Of a stretch of 37,230 nucleotides of DNA, positions 16,678 to 25,788 are shown one piece after another (positions within the stretch are counted from its first letter, which is position 1; every line of letters starts with the position of its first letter). The notes below the pieces were generated by a model, which worked only from the letters and a program-made list of their open reading frames with translations, was not told where the DNA came from and ran no database searches. This stretch comes from Indolivaga alginatilytica (GTDB lineage Bacteria > Bacteroidota > Bacteroidia > Bacteroidales > Dysgonomonadaceae), in NCBI RefSeq assembly GCF_003201355.1, contig NZ_QICL01000041.1, positions 1-37,230 of the forward strand, in the 5' to 3' direction. The translations under genes were made by a program, and so were the position numbers.

Positions 16678-17898
16678 ATGAACTTTATCAACTTATTTAA
16701 AATAGCACTTCGGGCACTCAGCGGCAATAAATTCAGAGGGTTTTTGACCATGCTGGGTATTATTATCGGTGTAGCGGCAGTTATTACCATGCTTGCCATA
16801 GGGCAGGGATCGAAGCGTAGCATACAAGATCAGATTTCTACCATGGGATCGAATATGATAAATATCCGCCCCGGAACAGGTCAGTTCGGAGGAGTGCGTC
16901 AAAGTGCTTCGAGTATGCAGACTCTCAAACTCGAAGATTACGAAGCTATTGCCGATCAGGCTCAATATATTTCGGCAGCTTCGCCCGAAGTATCATCTTC
17001 GGGGCAGGTGATCTATGGTGCAAACAATTCGCCCACATCTATATACGGAGTTAATCCCTCTTATCTAGATATTCGTAAATATACAGTTGCCCAAGGTGAA
17101 ATGTTTACGGAGGCAGATGTAAAAGCCTCAGCTAAAGTTTGCCTTATCGGACAAACGGTGGTAGATAACCTTTTTACGAATGGCGAAGATCCTGTAGGAC
17201 AAACTATCCGTTTCAACAAAATACCTTTCAAAGTAATTGGTGTGTTGACTTCCAAAGGAGATAATACAATGGGTATGGATCAGGACGATCTTGTTTTGGC
17301 TCCTTATACAACCGTGCAAAAACGTATCTTGGCGATTACTTATATACAGTCGATATCAGTTTCGGCAGAAAGCGAAGATGCAACCGAAAATGCTATTGCA
17401 AGCATAGAAGATATACTTCGTCAGCGTCACAAAATAGGAGCAAATGACGACGACGATTTCAATGTACGTTCACAGAAAGAACTGATTACAATGATGAGTT
17501 CTACAACCGATATGATGACTATATTGCTTGCCTGTATTGCGGGTATCTCCCTATTGGTGGGTGGAATCGGTATTATGAATATTATGTATGTGTCCGTTAC
17601 CGAAAGAACGCGCGAAATAGGTCTGCGTATGTCGATAGGTGCTAAGGGTATAGATATACTGATGCAGTTTCTGATAGAGGCTATTTTGCTGAGTGTTACA
17701 GGTGGATTAATCGGCGTGGCGATAGGTATCGGAAGTTCGTATCTGGTGAAAAATATATTATCTTGGCCTATCGATATTGAGGTTTATACTATAGCTTTGT
17801 CTTTTGTAGTATGTACGGCTACGGGTATATTCTTCGGATGGTATCCCGCAAAGAAAGCATCAGATCTCGATCCGATAGAAGCATTACGATACGAATAA
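16678..17898 (+). CDS. ABC exporter permease, MacB/FtsX family
   Basis: A 406-residue inner-membrane protein with the four-helix MacB layout. The first helix is at about 20-42 (FLTMLGIIIGVAAVITMLAI), followed by the GSKRSIQDQISTMGSNMINIRPG turn and a periplasmic MacB_PCD-like domain to about residue 275. Three C-terminal helices include LLVGGIGIMNIMYVSVTERTREIGLR, the FtsX coupling segment, and the chain ends GWYPAKKASDLDPIEALRYE, the typical MacB terminus. With the preceding genes it completes a tripartite exporter. Substrates of this group include macrolides, peptides and lipoproteins; none can be chosen from sequence. Confidence 0.92.
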   Translation: MNFINLFKIALRALSGNKFRGFLTMLGIIIGVAAVITMLAIGQGSKRSIQDQISTMGSNMINIRPGTGQFGGVRQSASSMQTLKLEDYEAIADQAQYISAASPEVSSSGQVIYGANNSPTSIYGVNPSYLDIRKYTVAQGEMFTEADVKASAKVCLIGQTVVDNLFTNGEDPVGQTIRFNKIPFKVIGVLTSKGDNTMGMDQDDLVLAPYTTVQKRILAITYIQSISVSAESEDATENAIASIEDILRQRHKIGANDDDDFNVRSQKELITMMSSTTDMMTILLACIAGISLLVGGIGIMNIMYVSVTERTREIGLRMSIGAKGIDILMQFLIEAILLSVTGGLIGVAIGIGSSYLVKNILSWPIDIEVYTIALSFVVCTATGIFFGWYPAKKASDLDPIEALRYE

Positions 17899-17923
17899 TT
17901 ACTCTAATATACTTTTAACAGCT

Positions 17924-18994
17924 ATGAGCCTGAAATTTTTCATTAAAATATTTTCGCATATACTCATCTGGTGTATTGTCTTACTGGTGCCTGTGTATAT
18001 TATGTCTCGTGAGGGTACTTTCGACAATAGACCGTATATATCTTATTTGACTCAGCTAAGTATATTTGCCTTGTTATTTTACGTCAACTATTTATACTTG
18101 ATAGATAAGTTGTTGTTCCATAAACAGTTTCTGACTTATGTCTGTGTGAATATTGTGCTTATAGCTATGCTGGTCGGTATTCAGACAATAGCTATGGATT
18201 TTATTTTCTCGTCACCTTATAATGATACTCCGCCACCTATGGCAGAAAGAGGAGCGGGTGGAAGCCCACGCCGACATAAGCCACCTTTGGGAATGCGTAT
18301 TTTTACCGATTATCTGCTCATTGTTTTTGTTATCGGGTTGAGTGTTGCCATAAAGATGACTGCTCGCTGGTATCGCGATTCTATTAACTTAGAGAAGGTG
18401 AAGAGTACTCAACTCGAAGCCGATCTGAGAAATCTAAGAAGCCAGCTTAATCCTCACTTTCTGTTCAATACACTTAATAATATCTATTCACTGATAATGA
18501 TAGATCAGCACAAAGCGCAAGATTCGGTTCATCGGTTAAGTAACCTGTTGAGGTATGTGTTGTATGATAACGATCGTAAATTTGTGCCCATCGATAAAGA
18601 ACTCGAATTTACCCGTAATTATATTGATCTGATGAAGCTTAGGATCAGCTCGAATATTCATCTTAATGTGGTAATCGAGAATAAAGACAGTAAAGATATG
18701 GTAGCCTCACTGATGTTTATGACTCTTATCGAAAATGCTTTTAAACATGGATTAAGTACTCAGAAAGACAGTTTTATCGATATAAAAATATTGGTAGAAA
18801 AAGAAAAAGGAGTACTTTGTACAGTTGAAAACAGTGTATCGGAATCGAATATGGAGGTACGCAATTCGGGCATAGGATTGGCTAATCTTACAAAAAGACT
18901 CGGATTGATTTATCCTCAAAATCATGAACTTATAGTCGAAAGACGAAGCGAAAGCTTTTTTGTATTGTTAAGGATTGATTTTCCTGTAAAATAG
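17924..18994 (+). CDS. Sensor histidine kinase, LytS/YehU type
   Basis: A 356-residue membrane kinase with four predicted helices (about 9-27, 40-60, 71-95, 127-147), a Pro/Arg-rich loop (100-122) between the third and fourth, a short coiled stretch, and the His_kinase domain. The phosphorylated His178 is in NPHFLFNTLNNIYSLI; the N box is LIENAFKHG and the G box is NSGIGLANLTKRL. There is no extracytoplasmic sensing domain, so the signal is probably sensed in or at the membrane. The gene starts 25 bp after the permease gene and 7 bp before its response regulator, so exporter and signalling proteins are co-transcribed. Confidence 0.92.
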   Translation: MSLKFFIKIFSHILIWCIVLLVPVYIMSREGTFDNRPYISYLTQLSIFALLFYVNYLYLIDKLLFHKQFLTYVCVNIVLIAMLVGIQTIAMDFIFSSPYNDTPPPMAERGAGGSPRRHKPPLGMRIFTDYLLIVFVIGLSVAIKMTARWYRDSINLEKVKSTQLEADLRNLRSQLNPHFLFNTLNNIYSLIMIDQHKAQDSVHRLSNLLRYVLYDNDRKFVPIDKELEFTRNYIDLMKLRISSNIHLNVVIENKDSKDMVASLMFMTLIENAFKHGLSTQKDSFIDIKILVEKEKGVLCTVENSVSESNMEVRNSGIGLANLTKRLGLIYPQNHELIVERRSESFFVLLRIDFPVK

Positions 18995-19001
18995 AAACAG
19001 T

Positions 19002-19700
19002 ATGAAACTACGATGTGTAATAATAGATGACGAGCCTTTGGCGATAGATTTATTGAAATCTTATGCCGGGCAAACTCCGTATCTGGAACTGGTGGCTACT
19101 TTTGAGAACCCTCTCGATGCGATGGAAACTCTTCGTGCGGGTAATATTCAGGTACTGTATCTTGATATTAATATGCCACAAATCAATGGACTGGAGTTTT
19201 CCAAAACATTATCCGCTTCTACCCGGATCATTTTTACAACAGCATACGATCAGTACGCTATAGATGGGTTTCGCCTTAATGCGTTGGACTACTTATTAAA
19301 GCCGATAAGTTATACCGAATTTCTACAGGCATCCAATAAAGCTCTCGAATGGTTTAAACTTGTCGATTCGAATGAAGCTTCGAGCATCTTTGTAAAATCG
19401 GGTTACCGAATGGAAAAAATAGAATTAGCAGATGTTCTATATATTGAGAATCAGAAAGATTATGTGAAGTTTCATCTTGAAGGTGTTTTGGAGCCTGTCA
19501 GTTCATTGATGAGTATGCAATCGTTGGACGAAAAACTGCCTGCCAAGCAATTTATGCGTGTGCATCGTTCATTTATCGTGAATCTGCATAAGATAAAAAC
19601 TATAGAGCGTAATTGTATTGTTTTTGGAAAAGAATATATTCCCGTATCGGATTCATACAAAGACAAATTCATGGAATTTCTGAATAAACATTTTTTTTAG
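19002..19700 (+). CDS. Response regulator, LytTR family
   Basis: A 232-residue regulator. The receiver domain (about 1-115) has the acidic pocket IIDDEP, phospho-accepting Asp55 in VLYLDINMP, the TTAYDQ switch segment and LLKPIS. It is followed by a LytTR DNA-binding domain (about 127-232: IFVKSGYRMEKIELADVLYIE, KQFMRVHRSFIVNL). It is the cognate partner of the kinase directly upstream and probably controls the efflux operon that contains it. The LytTR operator was not identified in the promoter at 12456. It is the last gene before a bidirectional terminator. Confidence 0.93.
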   Translation: MKLRCVIIDDEPLAIDLLKSYAGQTPYLELVATFENPLDAMETLRAGNIQVLYLDINMPQINGLEFSKTLSASTRIIFTTAYDQYAIDGFRLNALDYLLKPISYTEFLQASNKALEWFKLVDSNEASSIFVKSGYRMEKIELADVLYIENQKDYVKFHLEGVLEPVSSLMSMQSLDEKLPAKQFMRVHRSFIVNLHKIKTIERNCIVFGKEYIPVSDSYKDKFMEFLNKHFF

Positions 19701-19741
19701 TTTTAGCGAGCGTTCATGTGACTCCTTATTTTAAAAAAAAG

Positions 19742-19776
19742 AACCATCGGAAACGTAAGCTTCCGATGGTTTTCTG
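19742..19776. terminator. Bidirectional terminator between convergent operons
   Basis: AACCATCGGAA (19742-19752) and TTCCGATGGTT (19761-19771) form an 11-bp perfect stem with an eight-base loop. A poly-A run precedes it and TTTTCTG follows, so it can end both the efflux operon (plus) and the PUL (minus). Confidence 0.88.
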
Positions 19777-19807
19777 CTTGAAAATATGTATAAAAAGAAA
19801 AAAAAGG

Positions 19808-21268
19808 TCAGATTGATTTTTTCCAGATATATGAAACAACAGATTTAGCAGGAACTTCGTGTGTAAACACATTAATACCTTCCGCTATATTTATTTTTTG
19901 TGCAGTATCTTCTTCATTCAATAATACTACAGAATACGATCCGTCCGTATTTTCGAATGCAGAATAATAAACCTTAGAAGAAGTATTTCCATCCGCTTTA
20001 ATTCTTTTTGCACCCGGTTTAATCACTTTCGACAAATGCGCCATGGTATAATAGTGGCTATTGAAAGTCATTGTAGCATAATCCGAAGAATCGATATCTA
20101 TTGCTCCTAAACAAATATCACATCCTCCGGGACGGAATGGTGCATGTTTATCGTCCAACATAAAGTTCCACATGATAACAGCTTTGTTGAAATTATTGAT
20201 GGTTCCGATACAAACCTCTCTCATATTCCACATCAAATCTTTACCGAAATCATATCCGTCACCCCATAGTCCGATAGACATTTCTGTAAAATACAGGTTC
20301 TTGTCAGGACGGGCTTCATGTATCTTCAACAACTCCGATTTATCGCCACCATATGCGTGGTAAGCTGCTCCGTCAATATATTTGGCTGCTTCTGCATCCT
20401 CATAAATTCTCAAAGGATATTGACCTTGATCGGCATTTTCGGGTTTATTTACATCATAATCGTAGTTATGATCATAAACCAGAATCTTTGTTTTGATGCC
20501 GTTCTTTTCGAAAGCAGGTCCAAGAGCTGTCTTGATAAAATCGCGTTGTTCTTGCCAAGTCATATACAATGACGCCGAGTTACCTCTGTTAAGCGGTTCG
20601 TTCTGAATAGTAATCGATTCAATATTGAAACCTTCTTTTTGCATCTCTTGAAGATACTTTACAAAGTATGTTGCATAATCTTGGTAGTAATCAGGGTTTA
20701 ACTGACCGCTGGTCCAAGAATCAAAAGGCTTTTTATCTTTTAGATTATCCACTTTCATCCATTTTGGAGGAGTCCAAGGCGATGCCATGATTTTAAGGTT
20801 TGGATTGATCGCTAATATTTCTTTCAGAATAGGGAATAAATCGCGTTTATCCAGTTCGTGCATCTCGAAATTTTCGATACCCGGTTTGTCGCAATAGGTG
20901 TAATCTTCCAGAGAAAAGTCAGAACATGCAATCGAAATACGGATATAGCTATATCCGAGACCGTTAACAGGATCGAAAGTGTCTTTTAATAACTTTGCCC
21001 TGTTTTCGGGAGTCATTTTAAGCAAGTTATAACAGCTTGAACCTGTTATGGCTGCACCAAATCCATCCATTTCCTGATATTTCACACTAGGGTCTAGTGT
21101 TATCAGATTGTGTTTGATAGTATCGTTATTGGTTTGCAACAAAATACTATCCTTTGCCATAGTCATTGTTTTGTCAACCGTTGTAATATAAGCGTCTACA
21201 AAAGTAGGTTGTTTGCTACATGACATTAACGCCAACGCAACCGAAATTGCTAATAAGGTTTTCTTCAT
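19808..21268 (-). CDS. Glycoside hydrolase family 30, copy 1 (lipoprotein)
   Basis: A 486-residue enzyme with a lipobox-like N-terminus (LALMSC, Cys17). The GH30 barrel has MDGFGAAITGSSCYNL, YSYIRISIACSDFS, ASPWTPPKWMK, the acid/base Glu224 in IQNEP, AYHAYGG, and the nucleophile Glu329 in YFTEMS. A short beta domain closes the protein. GH30 enzymes cleave beta-glucans and related chains; in Bacteroidetes PULs the GH30_3 group acts on beta-1,6-glucan. It is the last gene of the PUL, 38 bp after a second GH30. Both catalytic glutamates are present, so it should be active. The subfamily is my inference. Confidence 0.9.
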   Translation of the reverse strand: MKKTLLAISVALALMSCSKQPTFVDAYITTVDKTMTMAKDSILLQTNNDTIKHNLITLDPSVKYQEMDGFGAAITGSSCYNLLKMTPENRAKLLKDTFDPVNGLGYSYIRISIACSDFSLEDYTYCDKPGIENFEMHELDKRDLFPILKEILAINPNLKIMASPWTPPKWMKVDNLKDKKPFDSWTSGQLNPDYYQDYATYFVKYLQEMQKEGFNIESITIQNEPLNRGNSASLYMTWQEQRDFIKTALGPAFEKNGIKTKILVYDHNYDYDVNKPENADQGQYPLRIYEDAEAAKYIDGAAYHAYGGDKSELLKIHEARPDKNLYFTEMSIGLWGDGYDFGKDLMWNMREVCIGTINNFNKAVIMWNFMLDDKHAPFRPGGCDICLGAIDIDSSDYATMTFNSHYYTMAHLSKVIKPGAKRIKADGNTSSKVYYSAFENTDGSYSVVLLNEEDTAQKINIAEGINVFTHEVPAKSVVSYIWKKSI

Positions 21269-21306
21269 TTGTAAATATTTAGATGATTATTAATGGAATC
21301 TGTTAC

Positions 21307-22743
21307 TTATTTGTATACAAAGGATGCAACCGATTGATCGAACAGGCTGTATGTAAAACGCCTGTCGCCTGTACGTACTGTAAATTGTTGATTAGCTCCT
21401 GTTTGATTCAACACTACAACCACTTTAGAACCGTCAGGATTAAGGAACGAGCATATTTGCATATTGCTTGGTTTTGTTCCTACAACAGTATGGTTGATTC
21501 TGTGTGCTCCTTCCTTAATGAATTTAGAGAAGTGTCCCAACAAATAATACTCTTCGTTTACAGTATAGGTATTATTGTCTTTGATGGTCACAATGCCTCT
21601 ACAATCCTGACATCCCCCGTTTGTTGTGGTTACAGGGCCATTCGACGAATCGAGTGCTATGTTCCACATCAGGAAGTTTCTTGAACCTTTATTAATGGTA
21701 GGCATCAACATCTCCTTCATATAATAAAGCATATTGCCGATAGCATCGTCGGTATTCCATCCGCCGCCCGATTGCTCGGTAAAATATAACGGAACATCAG
21801 GATGGGTTCTCAGTAAATTATCCAAATCGGCAGGAGAACCGCCATATCCGTGAAATGCAGCACCGCCTACATATTCTTTGGTTTTAGAATCGTTCAATAT
21901 TTTGGTCGGATAATCATATCCATCGAAGTTATGATCCCAAATCAGAATTTTAGTAGCAATTCCTGCTTGTTTGAATTTAGGACCCAGATAATCGCGTATG
22001 ATTTCGTTTTGTTCGTTCCATTCCATATACATGGTAGGGTAAGAACCTATCTCGTGTCGTGGTTCGTTTTGTAGGCTTATTGCATCAATATTTATGCCTT
22101 CGTTTTTGTAGGCTTGAATATATTTTACAAAATATTCTGAAAAGTCGTTATATACCGATTCTCCGATTAAGGAACCCCCATACAGGTTTTTATTTTTCTT
22201 CATCCAAGCCGGAGCAGTCCAAGGAGTACCCATCAGTTTGATGTTTTTATTCAGAGCTACAATTTCTTTCAATACAGGAAGTAGATCGCGTTTGTCTGTT
22301 GCAGGTATAGCAAAATTATTGATTCCGCTTTCGTCACAATAAGTATAATCACCGATTGAAAAATCGGATGAGCCAATCGCTAAACGCAGGTATTTAAGAG
22401 CAATTCCGCTTTCGGTAAATAAATCGTCAAGAAGTTTTTTTCGTGCAGCTTCCGACATGTTTTTGATGAGGTAAGCCGATGAGCCTGTCAATGATCCGCC
22501 AAAGCCTTCTATTTCTTGCTTACGGTCGGTACTGTCAAGTCTGATGGTGAGATTAGTTATATCACTCGAAAAGTTAAGACTCGCTTGCTTTGCTAACCGT
22601 TGCGTACCCGATCTTACTGTCAGGTACACTTCTATCGGTTTGGTATCTGCTTCGGGTTCGGGTGTAGAATCGTTCGAGTCATCCGATGAGCACGATGCCA
22701 AAGCAAATAATAGAGATGTGAAAACTACAAAGTATTTTTTCAT
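21307..22743 (-). CDS. Glycoside hydrolase family 30, copy 2 (surface lipoprotein)
   Basis: From ATG 22743 the protein has 478 residues. The lipobox LASC (Cys18) is followed by SSDDSNDS, an acidic stretch of the type that exports lipoproteins to the Bacteroidetes surface. The GH30 barrel has IEGFGGSLTGSSAYL, LRLAIGSSDFS, GTPWTAPAWMK, acid/base Glu227 in LQNEP, FHGYGG, and nucleophile Glu323 in FTEQSGGGW. A longer frame starts at 22818, but the 25 extra residues precede the signal peptide, so I reject that start. The surface signal suggests that this copy makes the first endo-type cut and that copy 1, with a weaker surface signal, works afterwards. Its different substrate-side loops argue against simple redundancy. 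Confidence 0.9.
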   Translation of the reverse strand: MKKYFVVFTSLLFALASCSSDDSNDSTPEPEADTKPIEVYLTVRSGTQRLAKQASLNFSSDITNLTIRLDSTDRKQEIEGFGGSLTGSSAYLIKNMSEAARKKLLDDLFTESGIALKYLRLAIGSSDFSIGDYTYCDESGINNFAIPATDKRDLLPVLKEIVALNKNIKLMGTPWTAPAWMKKNKNLYGGSLIGESVYNDFSEYFVKYIQAYKNEGINIDAISLQNEPRHEIGSYPTMYMEWNEQNEIIRDYLGPKFKQAGIATKILIWDHNFDGYDYPTKILNDSKTKEYVGGAAFHGYGGSPADLDNLLRTHPDVPLYFTEQSGGGWNTDDAIGNMLYYMKEMLMPTINKGSRNFLMWNIALDSSNGPVTTTNGGCQDCRGIVTIKDNNTYTVNEEYYLLGHFSKFIKEGAHRINHTVVGTKPSNMQICSFLNPDGSKVVVVLNQTGANQQFTVRTGDRRFTYSLFDQSVASFVYK

Positions 22744-22828
22744 ATTATTGTATTCTTGAAAGTGATATATGCTCTGTCCCTTTTTTACGAAGAACAGAGC
22801 ATAATAATTTAATATCAATCAATTGTCA

Positions 22829-24205
22829 TTAAGGAAGCGTTACTGCCACTGCAGTTACAACCTTCGTAGCCAGATTTATTGTTATCTTGTAGTTGCCCGA
22901 TTCTGCATTCGGTGCAGCATACCAGTTACCATCTATATTACCGCCATGTGTTGCAAAGTGGGCTGTACTGTTTATAACGATTGCAGGCAGAGTATAATCA
23001 TCAGATAATTTCTCATTAGCCCAACCCTTATTCTCATAGAACTTAAAGTTCGCTTTAGTTGCATCAAAATAAACGGTTGCCTGATAGGTGTTGTCTGCTA
23101 CTTTCTTGAATAGGATAAATTGTTTCACCAGATCAAAACCCCATCCGCTAGTTGCTTCAGGTTTAACTTTAGACGGATAGCCCAAACCTTCCCCGGATGC
23201 CACTAATACATTCGGATAATTGGAATCCAGATCTTGCACCAATACATATTTACGTGTAGCACTGTAGTCTAATACCCAAGGACCTGTTTCTCCAAGGAAT
23301 TTTACTTTGTCAGCCGATATACGCTCAAAATATTCTACATTGAACAGTGCATCCTTAAGATCGCCTGTTAATGTTATTTCCTTATTTTTCTCGATATAGA
23401 AACTACCTTCTTTGAAAGTCTCCCCACCTATTGTCGTATCCATAAATACATCGGGGCTCAGGCTTGAGATATTAACCAGATCTTCTCCTAAAAGACTTGT
23501 TACAAAGGTATAAGTATCAAAAAGAATGCCTATCGTCGATTTTTTCATGGGTTCCGAAGTTGCAATGTAGCCGCCATCTTCATCCACTATCTGAATAGTT
23601 CCGTCTTTCAGTCCCCATACATGACCCGAGAAATCAATTTGCTTATCTGCTGTGATTTTCTCGGCAATTTTATAGCGGATGCTATTTTTCATATTTACTT
23701 CGGGCGACTCATATTTATCTGATTTATCGCCTTTAGACGTCAGCGTAATTACCTCTCCGTTGTCTAAAACAAGATACAGGTTTTTGTAATAAGTCCTGTA
23801 TCCTTTTATACTTTTAATAGAGCTTGCTGTAACATCACCTTCTACATTAATCACATTTACGGAAATTTCCACATCTGCATTATCTGTAAGTTCGCTGATA
23901 TATGCCGTTTTAAATTTAGCCGAAACTTCGGTGCTGTTACCTTTTGTCCTTAATGTTTGAGTAGCAATAACCCTGTCGTTTACTACCATTCTCATTTCTA
24001 ACGTGGAAAGAGGCGTTATCGGGTCCGAAACCTTTGCTGTGAAGGTTACCGAGTCGCCATATACAAAGCTGGCAGGATTTATAGTAGCCGATTCTATAAC
24101 GGGTGTCGAGTGTGGATATACTGTACGCTCATCCTTCTCTTCGCACGACACAAGCATGAATACGGCAAGTAATCCCAGTAATATATTTATATTTCTTATT
24201 TTCAT
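22829..24205 (-). CDS. SusE/SusF-like surface glycan-binding lipoprotein
   Basis: A 458-residue lipoprotein (lipobox LVSC, Cys21, then EEKDER, a surface-export type sequence). The first about 100 residues after the signal form an Ig-like sandwich (VIESATINPASFVYGDSVTF), followed by tandem beta domains. The C-terminal part (WGFDLVKQFILFKKVADNTYQATVYFD ... KFYENKGWANE ... GNYKITINLATKVV) resembles the SusE/SusF starch-binding-like repeats of PULs and DUF5016/5125/5121-type proteins. It would hold glycan at the cell surface for the SusC/D importer. It sits between susD and the GH30 genes, the usual place for such proteins. Its ligand is inferred from the enzymes. Confidence 0.75.
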   Translation of the reverse strand: MKIRNINILLGLLAVFMLVSCEEKDERTVYPHSTPVIESATINPASFVYGDSVTFTAKVSDPITPLSTLEMRMVVNDRVIATQTLRTKGNSTEVSAKFKTAYISELTDNADVEISVNVINVEGDVTASSIKSIKGYRTYYKNLYLVLDNGEVITLTSKGDKSDKYESPEVNMKNSIRYKIAEKITADKQIDFSGHVWGLKDGTIQIVDEDGGYIATSEPMKKSTIGILFDTYTFVTSLLGEDLVNISSLSPDVFMDTTIGGETFKEGSFYIEKNKEITLTGDLKDALFNVEYFERISADKVKFLGETGPWVLDYSATRKYVLVQDLDSNYPNVLVASGEGLGYPSKVKPEATSGWGFDLVKQFILFKKVADNTYQATVYFDATKANFKFYENKGWANEKLSDDYTLPAIVINSTAHFATHGGNIDGNWYAAPNAESGNYKITINLATKVVTAVAVTLP

Positions 24206-24250
24206 TGTAATACGTTTTAAAGTCTAAGACCTATTTAATAGTTTACTCTC

Positions 24251-25777
24251 TTAATAACCTTGATTTTGAGTAAGATTAACGTTTTGATCCATTTCACTTT
24301 GAGGGATAGGCCATATTAATCTGTTTTCGTTCAGATTTGCCGCATATCCTTTTTGATGATCACCACATGATTTCATTACCTGTATAAAGCGTCCTCTGCG
24401 TTTAAGGTCAAACCAGCGTTTTCCTTCGAAAGCAAACTCGAAACGGTTTTCGTTTTCGATTGCCAGACGGATATCTTCTTTCGAATTGGCTGTTGTATTT
24501 GGCATTTTAGCACGTGTACGCACTTTGTTCAATAGTTCTTTTGCTTTTGACGAGTTACCCAATTCGTTTTCAGCCTCAGCTAACAGAAGAATAGCTTCGG
24601 GTAAACGGTATAGAATAATATTGCCTTTTTCTTGGCTTCTCAACTTGTTGCAGAACGGAAAGGCATTTTGTGCCCAATATTTATCCTGCCACAATCCTGT
24701 AACATCCCCAAAGCGGATAGAAGCATCACGGCGAACAATATCTCCGGCAGCGGTGAACGCTTTATATAAATCCTGGCTTGGAGTATTGAACTTCTTCCAG
24801 TCTACGCCATAAAACATACTTGCTCCCCAGTTGTTAAGCCCCGGTTCTCCTGTGTAATCTATTTCGAACAGCGATTCTTTTGAATGCTCATTCTTCAAAT
24901 CGACACTGGGTAAAACCTTGTCGGGAGCAGTTTCGCCAATTGTAAACACATCATCAAAATTATCTAAAAGCCCGTAACGGGTGTCGTTTACAACAGCTTC
25001 CGCATATTGTTTTACACTCGCCCAGTTGGTTTTTTCGAAACCATCTTTGGTGGCATACACCTGAGCCATTATGAGGTTGGTTATAGCTTTTGTTGCTTTA
25101 AACTTATTAGTTCCTGAATAATCGGGCACATTGGCTATTGCATAATCGAGGTCTTTCAGTATTTGTGTATATACCGAATCAGTCGATGTTTGAGCAGGGT
25201 ATAACAATGGATATATTTCGTCGATATTTTCCGTACTTATTTCCGGTATATCTTTAACAATAAGCGGCACATGATCATATATCCTCACCAGATTGAAATA
25301 ACATAAAGCTCTTATAAAGTAGGCTTCCCCCAGTATTTGCTTACGGCGTTGATCAGTCAGGGCAGGATCCGGAATGAGAGGCACCCATGTCAATATTGTA
25401 TTTACCGTTGCAATGTGTTTGTAGAGCTCTCCCCAGTCTCTACCCACATTTTCGTTGGTGGGAGTTATTCTGAATTCATCTATTTCCATCCGTTGAGGAT
25501 TTGGTTCACCAGCATAAGAATTGTCGCTTTGACCATCATTTATAATGTACATGTCGAGTTTCCATAACTGTGTGTCGAAGCCATTATAAGCTCCGGCTAT
25601 TAATTGCTCAGCCTGAGCGGCTGTAGTATATTTCAATGAATCTGATTTACCGTTATCTATGCCCAGATTTTCATCGGTAAGGTCAGAGGTTGGTTTCTCG
25701 TCCAGAAAGTCGTTGCAAGATACAAGAGCCAAACTGATAAGCGAAACACTCAAGAGGTATTTTATATTGTATTTCAT
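24251..25777 (-). CDS. SusD/RagB-family glycan-binding lipoprotein
   Basis: A 508-residue outer-surface lipoprotein (lipobox LVSC, Cys21, NDFLDEKP). It shows the SusD sequence order: DFLDEKPTSDLT near the start, RALCYFNLVRIYDHVPL (TPR-like helix), the YGLLDNFDDVF segment, LRSQEKGNIILYRLPEAILLLAEAENELG and the C-terminal ENRFEFAFEGKRWFDLKRRG and IWPIPQSEMDQN. It forms the lid of the SusC transporter and gates glycan entry. It follows susC by 11 bp. Confidence 0.95.
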   Translation of the reverse strand: MKYNIKYLLSVSLISLALVSCNDFLDEKPTSDLTDENLGIDNGKSDSLKYTTAAQAEQLIAGAYNGFDTQLWKLDMYIINDGQSDNSYAGEPNPQRMEIDEFRITPTNENVGRDWGELYKHIATVNTILTWVPLIPDPALTDQRRKQILGEAYFIRALCYFNLVRIYDHVPLIVKDIPEISTENIDEIYPLLYPAQTSTDSVYTQILKDLDYAIANVPDYSGTNKFKATKAITNLIMAQVYATKDGFEKTNWASVKQYAEAVVNDTRYGLLDNFDDVFTIGETAPDKVLPSVDLKNEHSKESLFEIDYTGEPGLNNWGASMFYGVDWKKFNTPSQDLYKAFTAAGDIVRRDASIRFGDVTGLWQDKYWAQNAFPFCNKLRSQEKGNIILYRLPEAILLLAEAENELGNSSKAKELLNKVRTRAKMPNTTANSKEDIRLAIENENRFEFAFEGKRWFDLKRRGRFIQVMKSCGDHQKGYAANLNENRLIWPIPQSEMDQNVNLTQNQGY

Positions 25778-25788
25778 GATTGTTCGTT

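Noticed and set aside
22744-22818. Longer start for GH30 copy 2
   Set aside because: The extra 25 residues precede a complete lipoprotein signal peptide.
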